Positions 12,291-24,208 of a DNA stretch of 64,000 bases are shown here, piece after piece; position 1 is the stretch's first letter; the number at the start of each line of letters is the position of its first letter. The notes under the pieces were generated by a model. The model saw nothing but the letters and a program-made list of their open reading frames with translations, ran no database searches and was not told where the DNA came from. The translations under genes were made by a program, and so were the position numbers. The stretch comes from Symsagittifera roscoffensis (Eukaryota > Xenacoelomorpha > Acoela > Convolutidae), in assembly GCF_963678635.1 (NCBI RefSeq), contig NC_087066.1, positions 38,940,223 to 39,004,222 on the forward strand, read 5' to 3'.

Positions 12291-14260
12291 GTATTTTGCA
12301 TCAGCGGGTCGGTGTGATTTTGTCATTAGTAATTTGCACCCGGGTCGATTTTATGACCAAAATTGGTCAAACCCGGGTCGATATCATGACCAAAATTGGT
12401 CGAGCAGATTTTGTTCGACCAAAATTTCTTTAGTCGTGTAAGGCCTAATAGTGGAAAAGAAATGTTTGAAATATAAATTCAAAGGAAAGTCGGGAAAAGT
12501 TCAATAAACATAAAATGGAAATTTTATCGATTGAGTTTTTCCTGGTTAAATTGAAAAGCAGATACGAATAGTATAAAAAATCCAGAATATTTGTCTTTCA
12601 AGATAGCATAAATTAGAATAATATAAGATATGCGAATCAAGGACAACCGAAGTAAAAGCCATTATCTTTGGGGATACTGGATAATTTAGAAAAAAAATTA
12701 TATTTCGCTGTGTAGGCCTTGTCTGTTGTCGAATTTTATACCTCTTCATTGCTTTTGCCGAAAATCAGCTGAAAGTCACAATTTTCTGACTTCGGTGGCT
12801 GGAGTTTGATTCGAAGTCGAATCATATGACTTTGAAGAGATGCTTGACTGAGCCTGAAAGACTCGCCGACATCGTCAAATAAAATAGAAGTATTTGATAA
12901 GAGATTAACAGATGGTTGCTGTTAACAGAGAAACCAAAGACCTATGATAAAATATTTATAAACCCAACTTTATATATATTTTTTATTTTTACTATAATAT
13001 TAATCATTATGATTTTTTATTGTTGTTGTGATAATTACGATGATTATTATTATTAAATTCTTCATTAATTGCATTAAATTTTTTTTTCACTAATCGGAAG
13101 TTTTTTTTTTTTTTTTTTTTTCAATTTTCAATTGCGCTGAAAAGAGTGGTGCTCAATCAGTAATAAATTAAAATTATCATAAAATATCTTTAATTTAGCT
13201 GAAACAGTTGCGACAACACTGCTCGTATCAGGGTGAAGCCTTGAACATTCCTGCTGCTTTTTAACCTCTTGGAAAGAGTTTTTTTTTCAAACATCAATTG
13301 AAAAACTGATACCAAATTCAAAACAGAAAATGATACAAGACTGCTCGTATCAGGGCAAAGCCCTGAAGGTTCCAACTGCATTTTCAGGTCTATGTAGCAA
13401 TTCGATTTTTAAGAAATAGATAAATTTTTGAAAAAAAATTTCAAACAGTTTTTTGAGTTTTTTTATACATCATCACCCCACACGACTTGTAAAGAAACAA
13501 AGGGTTACATTTTGCTTACAGCAAAACATTAAATAGACCAAATAGCTTGCCCCAACTCAAATTGGAGCAAATTTTAGGACAGAGTAAATCTCCACTCAAT
13601 TTTTATTAGCGAGAAATATATCGCGCGTTTATTATACCAAATTAACCAAACTGTCAATCTTTAAACCCCCATAACTTTGAAAAAAAATCACCGGTAAAGC
13701 ATCTTTTTAATTATTTTTAAAATTATGTTAGAGATGGCTAGTTTAAAATTTGAAATATACTCGAAGAAAAAAAAAGCCAGAGCAACTGTATTCCGTCTTC
13801 ACTTTGAAAACATGGACGAAAAAAAAAGTTTTTTAAACTTCTCGCCACTCACTATGCCCAACACAAAAGGTACGTAAGTTTAGTAAAAACATTATGCTTT
13901 ATTTCAATTTAGAAGCGGATAAAATAGCGTTAATTGTCCAGACTGGTAAAACTGGCAATCTTTAAACACCCATAAAATTAACAAAAGTGAAATATCATAT
14001 TCAAATGAGCTTAAAACAGAAATACCTTTTAAAACATTACGAGGCCAAACTGTGCACTGGATAAGCGCTCAATTTAATGTTTGTAGGTCTTGTTAAATTT
14101 TGTAACAACTTTGTTGGCACGATCAAGGAAAAACAATGAACAAAAGAAGAACAAAGAGAGCGTCCTTGTAGCGATATCCGTTTATAAATCTTAAAATACA
14201 CAGTTTAGCCTGGTAACGAAAATAGCTCATTTTTCCCCTCAGTATCAGACAAGTTAAAGT

Positions 14261-16474
14261 TTACGCTTCAGAAATAAAATTTTTGGTGATTTTTCAAGTC
14301 AATTTAAACAAAATTGAAAAAATCTTGACAAATTTTTTTGAAAAAGAAAATGGTATTTGACTTCAATTTAAGAAACTGGATCTTTTTAATTCCTTTCAAA
14401 TTTTTGAAAAAGAAAGGGAAGATTCGTTATTAGGTACAGAGTTCACATATGCTTTACCATTGAACAATTTGTTTTAACAGATTGGCAAATCGTTACTAGT
14501 TACCAAAGAGGTAGATTGTTAAAGAAATCCGAAAAATGTATACTTTCTTGTGATTTGGGCACAACATAGATGTACCAGAACCGTCATGCCTTCTCCTCAA
14601 CGTTTTTGTGACACTCAAAACTACTCCATTTTCAATGAAGACGATCACAAGTCATTCAAAATCTAAAAGCTTTTTTAATTTTCTGTTCATTAAAAATTTT
14701 CTGTTCATTCTGTCAGAAACAGTCAAGAGAACAAAAATGAGAGGGAAGAACAACAAAACTGTCAAAGTCATCAGGAATAAATTAGTTTATGTCACAATAA
14801 AAAGTCAAATTCTTGAAAAAAGTTTTTTAATTTTGACGTTTAATGTTTTTAGTCATTTGCAGCATTTTAGCTGAGTAAAAAATACCAACTGAATTAACTA
14901 AAAAGCCGTCAAAGCCACCATAATTTGAAGCAAATTAAAGAAAACACGTGTTTTAACAAAGGTCTCCAGCACTAACAGCAGAAAAATCATTTTAAGCGAC
15001 TATGCAATCAGGAACTGTAGCAGTAATCTACAAAAACCGTTTCTGTGGTAAGAACCTTTAATAATTAAAACAAATCTCGTTTACCGTTCATCACAAGGAT
15101 GTCAGTTTTTCAATAACCATAAAATAGAAGATGTATTGGGCGTCGTATTTTTCCCAATTTGGCACATAAAGCTGCACTCATATGCAAAATTACCATTGCA
15201 GCGAGGCACATTTTTTAATTGGTTATGCCTGATTAAACTGTTAATATAGATGCTTTGAAAAGCAGTTTTAGCTGAGACAAAATTAGTTTATAGGAGGCAC
15301 AATTGTGATGCATCATCGTAAGTCGTTCGTTTCGAGTGTTCGATGCCCTGTCATAGTAATCATGGTTTACTAATATAAACTGTTGCGACCGCAGCAGAGA
15401 GCTACTCCTTAAGAAATTAATTATCCACAACTGACCAAAGCAACTTTTGTTGAATAAAAAATTTAGGAAATTGTGTCTGTCAGTTAGTTTGCAACCTGAT
15501 TAACCCAGGGACCAAGCAGTATCTGTCTTTAGAGCCCGATAGCTCTATTGCTAGAAACTAGTTTTGATAACGAATTCTTGCCTTGCTAACAGCCTAAGAC
15601 AGTTACAACCTGACAGTAGCTCATGAAATCTTAACTTATTAATATTTTCAAAAAACTCCCGAAGAAATTTTTCTCTGCCGAAGGCCGCTACTTAGGCCGT
15701 AGGACTTATCTCTACTAATTTGACGTATACGTATCTAATATAACCTATACGTGTAAGTTGAAGCGTTTTTATCATCAGTAAACCAAACTCAGCCTACTAC
15801 CCAATCACTATAATTCATGCTAAAGTGCTCAAGAAACATTCCATTTTCTAAATTAAAGGAATATGTGTTCCATTGTTCAAATTAAGATTACCCTAAGTTG
15901 AGTGAAAAATTGATTCAAAACGTCCAACATATAATAAAGTCTTTGCACTCTTTCAAAATCTTCGTTAGTTCTAGGGTTAGTCTCACTTTTCCTTAGCAAG
16001 ACCCTAGGAACTTACAACCTAAAATTACGGGAGGATCTTTTGAGTGTTTTTTTTCTACAAAAAATTAGGGTGGTGTTTCACAAAGTGTTCTAGAGACAAC
16101 ACATAGAAAACATCAATTCGAACAAAACATCAATTTTAAAGTAAACAAGCGCTTAACCACATATAAATTTGAAAACTGACGTTTAAGCTTTTAAATTTTA
16201 TCCATTTATCTGATTTGCTATAGCGATGTGAGCCAAAATTCAGGTGTAATTTTCTTTTTACGGAAACTTTTAAGAACACAAAAGCTAAAATTTGTGAATT
16301 GATGTCAAAAATTTCAACACAGGGTAACACAAAAATTTGAAAGGAATTAAAAAGATCCAGTTTCTTAAATTGAAGTCAAATACCATTTTCTTTTTCAAAA
16401 AAATTTGTCAAGATTTTTTAATTTTGTTTAAATTGACTTGAAAAATCACCAAAAATTTTATTTCTGAAGCGTAA
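14261..16474. mobile_element. 2.2-kb TIR element, second copy
   Basis: The copy of the 3776-5989 element inside the second long direct repeat, with arms at 14261-14406 and 16330-16474. It has no coding capacity of its own that I can see. Confidence 0.75.
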
Positions 16475-18344
16475 TTTATGAGACAATTTTAAGTTTCAGC
16501 TTCAGAAATAAAAATTAAAAGCAAAATTTTTCTACATTATAATCCAATTTCCAAGTTTTAAACTAGGTGTTACGAGTCACATTGTAGCTTAAGTAATAGT
16601 AAGAAAAGCCTAATTGCATGTAAAAAGCTTGATAATCTTTTTGTAGTATTCAATAATAGAGCAAAAATTTCAATTTGTTAGAAAAACAAACAATTACAAT
16701 AAAGCGAAAACCTAGCATTAATTGATAAGTTATTGTAAGTATTAGGCTTGAGAAAACAAATTTTGAGAAAACAAATTCAGTTTTGAGCGTCGGATTTCTA
16801 CTTTTAAGGAGAATTAATGGTATTAAAACGAGCCTAAAAAAATAATACTTGGTTATCAAGTGTGAATATTACGTTTCATAGCTTGATTCACAAAATTTTG
16901 TAACAAAATTTTTGTTTTTGTTTGGTTTAGAGTCCTTATTCTGAGAAATATAGTTAATAAAAGAGAACTCAAACACAAAAGTCACTTTGAAACATCTAAA
17001 ATGAAGATTTTGGAAGAAATAATGAGCATTTTAGTTAGTAGTAGCTTTGGCTTAGATTTTTGGAGATTGTTTGATTTTTCTAATTCTTTTTTAACGCTCA
17101 AAGGGATAAAAATAAACAATCTAGTCCTAAAACTCAAATTCGAGTCTGATTGTCTTCTAGAAAATAAACAGAAAATAAACAATCTAGTCCTAAAACTCAA
17201 ATTCGAGTCTTTAAAACTAAATTGTCATGACATGGTTTGTTTTAAAATTTTCAGTTTTAGCACAAAATTCAAGTTTATTGAAAAAAAAGCATGTCTTTTC
17301 ACTAAGAATATCATAAGCCTAAGATACTTTCACCCAGTAGTCAAAAACTGATATTTTTACAGTTTTACACTTTTTGTCTCTTTAGTCTGTCTTTTGACCA
17401 ATTTTTCGTCCTTTCTTTAAGTCCAAATTTAAAGTTGAGAATTTAAGTTTCAAGTTTCAAAATGAAATTTCAGTTTTAGAAAAAATGTAGTTTTCGAGTT
17501 GAAAAATTGTTTTTTTTTTCACCAAATGTATGGCTGCAAAGCATAACGCTGGAATCCTGGCTTAATTAAAACAAGTTTTTACTTTTTAAAACAAAGATTT
17601 CCGTCAAAGTTTTAGTTTTTAGAGATCATGTCAAGACAATCAAACGTTAAAGTTCAGTTTTTTAGCTAAGCCAAGCTAATTAAATTAAATTTTTATAATT
17701 TCAGTTAAAACTGAGGCGGTTTCTGTGATTGCATTTTTCTAAGTATACAATTATTAGCCTAGCAATGTCGTAAATTACATTGTCATATCTTAAAAAAAGT
17801 CACCCTTACTGCACTGAATTTGAATTTTTAAGGTGGGAAACAAAAAGCAAAAAATATATGGTATATTATTAAAACCAGAAAGTCCATTTAAGCATTTTGT
17901 ATAAGCACCCAAAAGAAAACATACATGAACTGTATATCGTTTTCTGCCAGATTTATCAAGATATAGACACAGTTTTACTCAAATATTTAACCCTCATAGC
18001 ATTAGCCATACATCTAGAGAAAGACTATCCTCATCAACCCCATTCTAACTCTAGAATAAGCTCAAAATAAAATATTGAAAACAGTAAGAGCACCGCCGGA
18101 AAAAGATTTGAAAATTTTGATGCAAAATCTCAGCCTGATTAGCAAAATAAAAATCACAACATCCGAGTAAGGCCTCAAACGAATGCTATAACAACAAGTA
18201 GAGATGATGATAGTCTTGGTAGAAGTCCTAGAGTACAAATCAGTGGCAAAAAAAATTAAGTCAACTTTAGTGATAACGAGGGCGGAAAAAATATTTTCAA
18301 CTAACTCAATCTCTGACAACCACAAAAAACAAGCGTAGATTGAC

Positions 18345-18995
18345 CTCGGTCAATATCCTGTAGGAGAGAAAAAAGTTCTTGAAGTCAAAATTATAATAGA
18401 CACTGGAGCAGCGTGTTTGCTGATTAATTATAACACATCTTGAATACTGCTAACATTGCTTTTATGGAAATCTTACTTAACGAATATGAAGACGTAGATC
18501 AATTTTCCTACATAACTGAACAATTTAAAGACCAATTACTTTTTTTAATGGTGTGAAACCACAAATAAAACCTTAAAAAAGCAAAATGAAGCAGAATAAA
18601 GCAAAAAGAATTAGACTGCAACTACATATATGGCTGAGAAACCGAGTTTAGTGAAGACTTGAAACACCTTCGGCCCAAAGCCGATCTAGACTTGGATGTA
18701 TAATTTAGTGGAATAGGGAAATCAAATGAATGAAACGTTCTGAGTATCTGTAGATTTTTTCAAGCATCAACAAAAATTAACTGAAGGATTCAATTAACTT
18801 GCTAAGGTTGAATGTAAATGATTACAAACTAAGTAAGTACGATTTACGATTAATCAAATGTTATTTCCATTCAAGTTCTTCTCAAATATAACTTGGACAG
18901 AAACAAAGACCATCAAAATTACCATTGCATTACCAAAAAAGATTAAATTGTTGAGCATCTATTAAAATCAGGCATAATAAGAAAAATGAGAAACA
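18345..18995 (+). pseudogene. Decayed gypsy-type pol relic, second copy
   Basis: Same protease (DTGA at 18397-18408) and RT-start remnants as at 7860-8510, with the same stops. It lies immediately upstream of the intact Helentron-like element. Confidence 0.6.
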
Positions 18996-19289
18996 ATAAT
19001 GAAATAAGATTGGAATAAATATTTCAGAATTTGATTCAAACAATAACTTTTGGCCATTAAAATCAATTTCATTACTATTATTGTTCCGACTTTCGATAAA
19101 AAGTAACGGAATATTTGTGCTTGGGGTCAGTTTTTTTTTCTTCAGACAAACTTCGACTTTTTAACTAGGCTTTTTTGACGGAATTTTTTATATCATTCAA
19201 AAGGTCTTGTTCTCTTAAGCTTAAATTGAAAAGGCATTTCATCTGTGATCATTTTTAGTAAAGTTATGGGGGTTTTAAGATTGCCCTTT

Positions 19290-19905
19290 TGGTTTACATT
19301 GACAGTTTTTTAATAAATTTATTGCCTATTTTTGAGCTCAAAATGTGATTTATATTGACCAGTTTCTTCCTTTGCTGCAGTTATTTTTGCCCAAAATCTG
19401 ATTCCATTGATGATTTTTTATGATTTCATTGCATATTTTCATCTCAAAATCTGGTTTATATTGACAATTTTCTTCAATCGTTACATATGTTTATTCCCAA
19501 AATCTGATTTCCAATGATAATTTTCTCTATTTTTTGTTGCATATTTTTGAGCTCAAAATTAGATTTTTATTGACCTTTTTTGTATTTTTTACATTTTTTT
19601 TGCTAAATATCTGGTTTGCATTGATAGTTTTCTAATATTTTTATTGGATATTTTTGAGCTCAAAAATTAATTTTTAAAGACGTTTTTCTCTATTTAATAG
19701 GTTGGTTTTTGCCCAGTATCTGACTTACATTGATCGTTTTTTAATATTTTTAATGCATATTTTTGAACTCAAAATCTGATTTATATTGACCATTTTCTTC
19801 ATTTGTTACATATTTTTTTGCCCAAAATCTGATTTACAATGATGTTTTTCTATATTTTTGTTGCATATTTTTGAGCTCAAAATCTCTTTAGATTGATGAT
19901 TTTCA
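19290..19905. repeat. ~105-bp minisatellite, full array
   Basis: Six or so diverged units with half-units 'ttgagctcaaaatctgattt' and 'tgcccaaaatctgatttaca'. It continues one unit past the point where copy 1 of the direct repeat breaks off. Confidence 0.75.
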
Positions 19906-20051
19906 TGATTCGCGTCATTTGGTTTGAATTCTTTTGTTTTGAGTTTTCAAATAGCATGCTACCGAGAGGAGAAAAATCAATTTTTTTGACAAGTTAATCA
20001 ATTTTTTTGACAACATAATCGATTTTTTGGGTCCTAGATTTTATTACAATT

Positions 20052-20240
20052 TTATGGCGATAGCAATACTTTTTGTTGCATTTTTATGGCAGTTTTATGG
20101 CAAAAACAATTGATTTTATTGCAATTTTATGGCAAAAACAATAGATTTTATTGCAATCTTTTGGCAAAAGCAATCGATTTTATTGCGATTTCGGGGCGAA
20201 AAAATAGATTTTGTTGAGATTATGTGGAGACAAAAATAGA
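20052..20240. repeat. ~35-bp minisatellite
   Basis: Units of the type 'ttttatggcaaaaacaat-agattttattgcaa' repeat about five times and decay to the right (ttcggggcgaaaaaatagat). The array lies inside the Helentron-like element. Confidence 0.8.
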
Positions 20241-20663
20241 TTTTAGTGGAATTATAATAAAATATAATCTTCATGAAAATAATCAATTTTTTTCTATTAT
20301 AATAGAAAATGTTGCCTTACTTGTTTTCACATAATGGCAACATTTTCGGCAACATTTTCTCAAAATAATCTATTTTTATCCGAAAAACTTCGGTGCGGGA
20401 AGCGGAGATTTAATCCGTCTTAGAAATAGTTCCAAACTGGTTGAAGGAAGCTTATTTGTCATAATTGATTTGTTACAAGGAGCGAAATCTATTCTTTTGT
20501 GCTATATATGGCGTGTGTTGGGATGATTTTCATAAAAATTTTCTTTAAAAATGTTTTTTTTTTTCATTTTGTTTTATTACATATAATTTTTTAACGTTAT
20601 TACTGCTCCATAAACCTTAAAATGCAGTCAGAACATTCAGGGATTCGCCCTGATACGAGCAGT

Positions 20664-21345
20664 CTTGTTTCAGTTTAGCGGAAAACAGTCTATCTTAAGT
20701 GATTTGTGCTAAGCTTGCAGTCAGGTGCCGTAAGCGGATGAAAAAGAACAATTAAAATATTTCGTAATTGGTTCAAACCAATACACTTTTAAGGTGGATT
20801 TGTATGGATTGTGTTGTTTATCTTTTTTAGTAGAATCATTTCTGTTCATGCTTTACAATTAATAAACAAAAAGACAAAAAGAAACAAACGGTAGCTTGTC
20901 TTTTTTTCGGTTTTTACTTCTCTACCCTGGAGGTGACGTTTCCTTTAAGAATGACATGTTGGACCTGTATTTGCAACTATTTCCAAGTTTTTGTCTCAGT
21001 TGATTTGTTTTTTTTTAAATTATTTTTCGCACAAATGCTTTTGATTTTTTCGATGTTTTTGAATTTTTTGTTGCTTTTATAAGTTTAAACATTAATCAAC
21101 TTTTTTCAATTCAAGCAAAAGTAGAAAAATTTTCATTTATTCTTTTTACTTGTTATGGTAAATAATAGGAAAGCGTTTGCATCGCCTTGCTCTCTCAAAT
21201 CACTGTATTTTCTTCATTAATGTGAAAAACGCTAAATGAACATACGCTGGAATTTTTGTACTCCAATTTTGTTCGACATCTAACATGTTTTTACTTATGA
21301 TCTATATGAACAACCTCAATTTGTTAAGACCGTGCTAAGATCATT
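20664..21345. other. No gene seen
   Basis: AT-rich sequence without supported coding, RNA or repeat features beyond simple T runs. Confidence 0.5.
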
Positions 21346-21349
21346 TATT

Positions 21350-21560
21350 CACTGGAAAAAAAGGACAAACGTAGGAGCTGTACAGCTTATCAAGGCGAAC
21401 CGCTGCTGTAACCCTGGTAACATGCAGTTTTTCTTGTTTTTTTTATGCGCTAAGTAATGCTGCCTCACCCCCAAGCAACCAGCACAAATCATGGTGCGCC
21501 TCAAATATCCGACCTTGAGATTGAGAGGCGGAGACGCAATCACTTCACCACCGCTGCCCT
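21350..21560 (-). mobile_element. tRNA-derived SINE-like insertion, degenerate
   Basis: Read on the minus strand from about 21560, GGGCAGCGGTGGTGAAGTGA and CCTCTCAATCTCAAGGTCGG follow the layout of a tRNA-derived SINE head: an A-box-like TGGTGAAGTG, then an anticodon-arm-like stretch. The expected B box is damaged (ggatatttgag). The 3' half contains ccagggttacagcagcggtt and ends in a T-rich tract. The G+C content stands out from the flanks. The 64-aa frame across it is probably incidental. Confidence 0.4.
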
Positions 21561-22936
21561 TAATTGATTTTCGATAGAAAACTGAAAATTTAACAGTAAT
21601 ATTTGTTTCTTATATACAAAAGTTCTCCGGGAATGCTCCGAGGGCAAAAATAGCCCGAGAGCTTGAATTTTAAGTAACCCATGTTGTCATGGTTTTCCTT
21701 GTGGGTCATGGGTGTAAAATTGTGTATGCATTTTGCACTGGTTTTTTATACTTTTTTTTTAATTACAAGCGCGTATAATTTAAGGCTCTTAAATTGCCTT
21801 ATAATGGGGTTTATGAAGCTCACAATATCTTTTTTAACGCGCGTGCCCTTCTTCTCAGACATTTTGTTTGCAACTTCCATTTTGATTGAAAATTTGGTAC
21901 CGAAACATACTAAATTGATTTTAAATTGTGTTGCAGAGCACAATCTTTGGGCTAAAATATCACTTAAGTAGTCAAACATCACAAAAGATCCTTTTTGGCC
22001 TGCTTTGTTTGCAATTTTTTTTGCAAAGCAGCAAATGTTGGTAAAATTATGGCCTAAGGGTAACAAAACTCGAGACAACTGCAAACTCGAGACAACCTTA
22101 GATCTGCCCCTGCCTTCTTCAGTAATGTGATTTTGATCTATTCACATTTATTAGAAATTCAAACTATTTTGTGTTATTGATGGAGCCTATTTAGCCTGCT
22201 TCGCAATTTTAGGCAATTTTTTTAATAAAAATTTGATATATTGTTGGTTTCCTTGCGCGCTAACTTTGACAGTTTGACACGATTGATATATACATATAAA
22301 ATGAGCAAACAAAAGGCTAAGTTTTAAGACGCAGGTACTGATATACTTTAGTTTTATTGAGATGGCATTGTTGGGAGGAAAGTACTTTTGGTAGTTGTTA
22401 GGACTATTGAAAATGGGGATGACATGAACTTTGTTTTCTGTGTTTTTTTTTCTTTTTTTGTTTCATACGCTACATCAGATATACAGTTAATCATAAAAGT
22501 TGATCAACTGATAAAGCCCGGATGTTAGTCTAATTTTAGTCTAATTTCGAGCGGGTATTTTTTTCTTATTATTTTTTTTTCTTCATTTTTTGTTGATTAT
22601 GTTTTATTTACTAACGCTCAACGCGTTCGTATAGTTGCCTCGGATTATACCACACACAAAAATAAACGACATCATTATAAAAAAAATATATATATATATA
22701 TTTGTTGTAGTTTTTCTTTAAGAATGTGGTCGGAACATTCTGCTGTGTTTGCACAGCAACCGGCTATCTTTGTTAGAAATTTTCATAGCCAATTTTTCAA
22801 TTAAATTCAATCGAAAGGCTGTCAAACTCATTGATGCTACCTTTATGGATAATCGTTCACAATTATGAAAATTGACTATGGACTTGAAAATAAACTTATA
22901 ATGATTCTGCCATATGGTTTGTTGTTCCGACTTTAG
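21561..22936. other. Intergenic or intronic; one hairpin end and an AT microsatellite
   Basis: No supported gene. At 22726-22766 GGTCGGAACATTC is followed by TGCTGTG TTTG CACAGCA and AACCGGCTAT. It shares GTCGGAACATTC with the Helentron-like family but carries a different hairpin and tail, so it is probably the 3' end of a related family. A short (TA)n tract lies near 22687. Confidence 0.5.
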
Positions 22937-23062
22937 GCGAAGATGTCAACTCAACGCACAGAGGTGCAGGCAGTCCCCCGACTCCTAACTCGCCCTCGTC
23001 GCCCTCGAATTGTGCGGCAGCCGAACTAACCACTGGGAGGAATTCCCCGCGTTTGTTTCAAG
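22937..23062 (+). CDS. Probable internal coding exon, Ser/Pro-rich
   Basis: A GC-rich 126-bp island bounded by an acceptor (ctttag|GC) and a donor (TTCAAG|GTAAAC). Only one of the three forward frames is open throughout. It encodes EDVNSTHRGAGSPPTPNSPS and a tail with TTGRNSPRLFQ, a typical disordered, phosphorylatable segment. Its first two bases complete the split codon left by the exon at 11960 (phase 1 to phase 1), giving Gly, and it ends again in phase 1. This frame agreement is my main reason to join the two. The acceptor sequence tgttccgactttag is close to the left end of the Helentron-like family (TGTTCCGACTTTCG), so the splice site may have been transposon-donated. The family is not recognised. 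Confidence 0.6.
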
Positions 23063-23790
23063 GTAAACATAAAATGTTTTTTCCACGTAATGACATTATC
23101 GTTTCCCACAATGTACTTTTTCCCACGCTATTTTTAACTATTGTGGGAAAATTATTATGATACAGTTCAATGTATTGTAAAAGTGCTGGGCTCTTTGCCA
23201 GTCCACCCGTTTTTATTAATTCTAAATTTCGATTAGAAAAAAAATGATTTCGGATTTTTTTTTTCGAAACGTGTGAGCATGAACAAGTGAGGATGTTTTT
23301 TAGTACTTTTTATTACAATCAAGTTGTCGTAAAAACAATTTTTAATTAACTTTATACTGTAGTTTTATGATAAAGGGCCAGGAAAACGTGGAAAAATCCA
23401 TACTTTGACCACGTGGTTCAATTATAATAAACTTACCTAAGCGTACGAACGGATTATCAAACTAATCAAGTGGTGACATAACTACAGTAACTGGGCATAG
23501 AAAGTGCAAATACTAGTTTTCAAGCAATCGAATGAAGTAAAAAAAATTTTCTCGTGTCTGCTAATGTTCTTGTCAACTACAAAAGATTCAGGGTTAACAA
23601 TTTGATACATAATAGATGAAAATGTTTATTAAAATCTAGCCGGAAGAAACCGTAAATGTTGCTTTCAAGGCTTTGCTGGGCCATTTCAACGGCGTCAGAG
23701 AAGCGTTCTTAGTGCCAAAATTTCCCGAAGCATTTAAAGCATTTACAACTTTGGCCTTTAAATTTCTTGGAAAGCTAAGGATATCTGCTA

Positions 23791-24208
23791 GGGTGGCGTC
23801 CCTCATGCTTGAAGGACCAAATGCTTGAAGTTTATTTTAGCTTACTTTCAGCCAATCAGAATTGAGTATTCAAAATCTCAAACTAAGTCGCAAAAACCTC
23901 AAATTAAAAAAATATATCCAGGCCATTAGTGTTAACATTGACCGATTAGATAATAAGCAGATGAGTTTTCAAGACTGAAAAATTTTTATGATTTTGACCT
24001 CATTAATCTTGATGATTCTCTGAATAGTATTGTGGTTGTAACCCGCAGTTTGTAATGGTTTTGATTATTTTCCACCGATTTAATATATTTTCTGTTAAAT
24101 TTGACTTCGATTTTGTGAGAAAGGCGTTTAGTCAATAGAAACGCTTAGCGATTTTGATTAATTGAAATTTTCAAGCATTCGGTCCTTCAAGCATGAGAAA
24201 CCTCCCCA
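23791..24208. mobile_element. MITE-like element with ~35-bp terminal inverted repeats
   Basis: Left end gggtggcgtccctcatgctt followed by gaaggaccaaatgcttgaa. The right end is the reverse complement of ggggaggtttctcatgcttg and gaaggaccgaatgcttg. About 30 of 37 positions pair, around a ~340-bp AT-rich interior without an ORF. No clear target-site duplication was seen. Confidence 0.65.

Larger units (their letters stand above)
10486..19823. repeat. Long direct repeat, copy 2 (9.3 kb)
   Basis: It matches 1-9338 throughout at an offset of 10485, with no length change. The right end runs on through the rest of the minisatellite and the complete Helentron-like element, so copy 2 looks like the original right junction. 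Copy 1 looks like the truncated one. Confidence 0.95.
19082..20663 (+). mobile_element. Complete Helentron-like non-autonomous element (1.6 kb)
   Basis: Left end TGTTCCGACTTTCG. The right subterminal segment gcagtcagaacattc is the inverted counterpart (AGTCGGAACA in better copies). It is followed by a short hairpin (CAGGGA TTC GCCCTG) and the terminal ATACGAGCAG. The interior holds two minisatellites and the body motif GCGGAGATTTAATCCGTCTTAG that other copies share. Known family logic: Helentron-derived non-autonomous elements (DINE/HINE type) combine subterminal inverted repeats, internal tandem repeats and a 3' hairpin, and lack coding capacity. The classification is inferred; the repeat structure is seen directly. 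Confidence 0.65.

Noticed and set aside
8805-20240. CRISPR-like array
   Set aside because: Repeats are degenerate, of ~105 and ~35 bp without unique spacers, and lie inside a transposon in a eukaryotic genome.
23641-23793. Open stretch reading FKALLGHFNGVREAFLVP, possible extra host exon
   Set aside because: It follows a weak acceptor and runs into a MITE with no good donor, and its frame does not match the phase of the 22937 exon. Another frame is also open, so I cannot support it.
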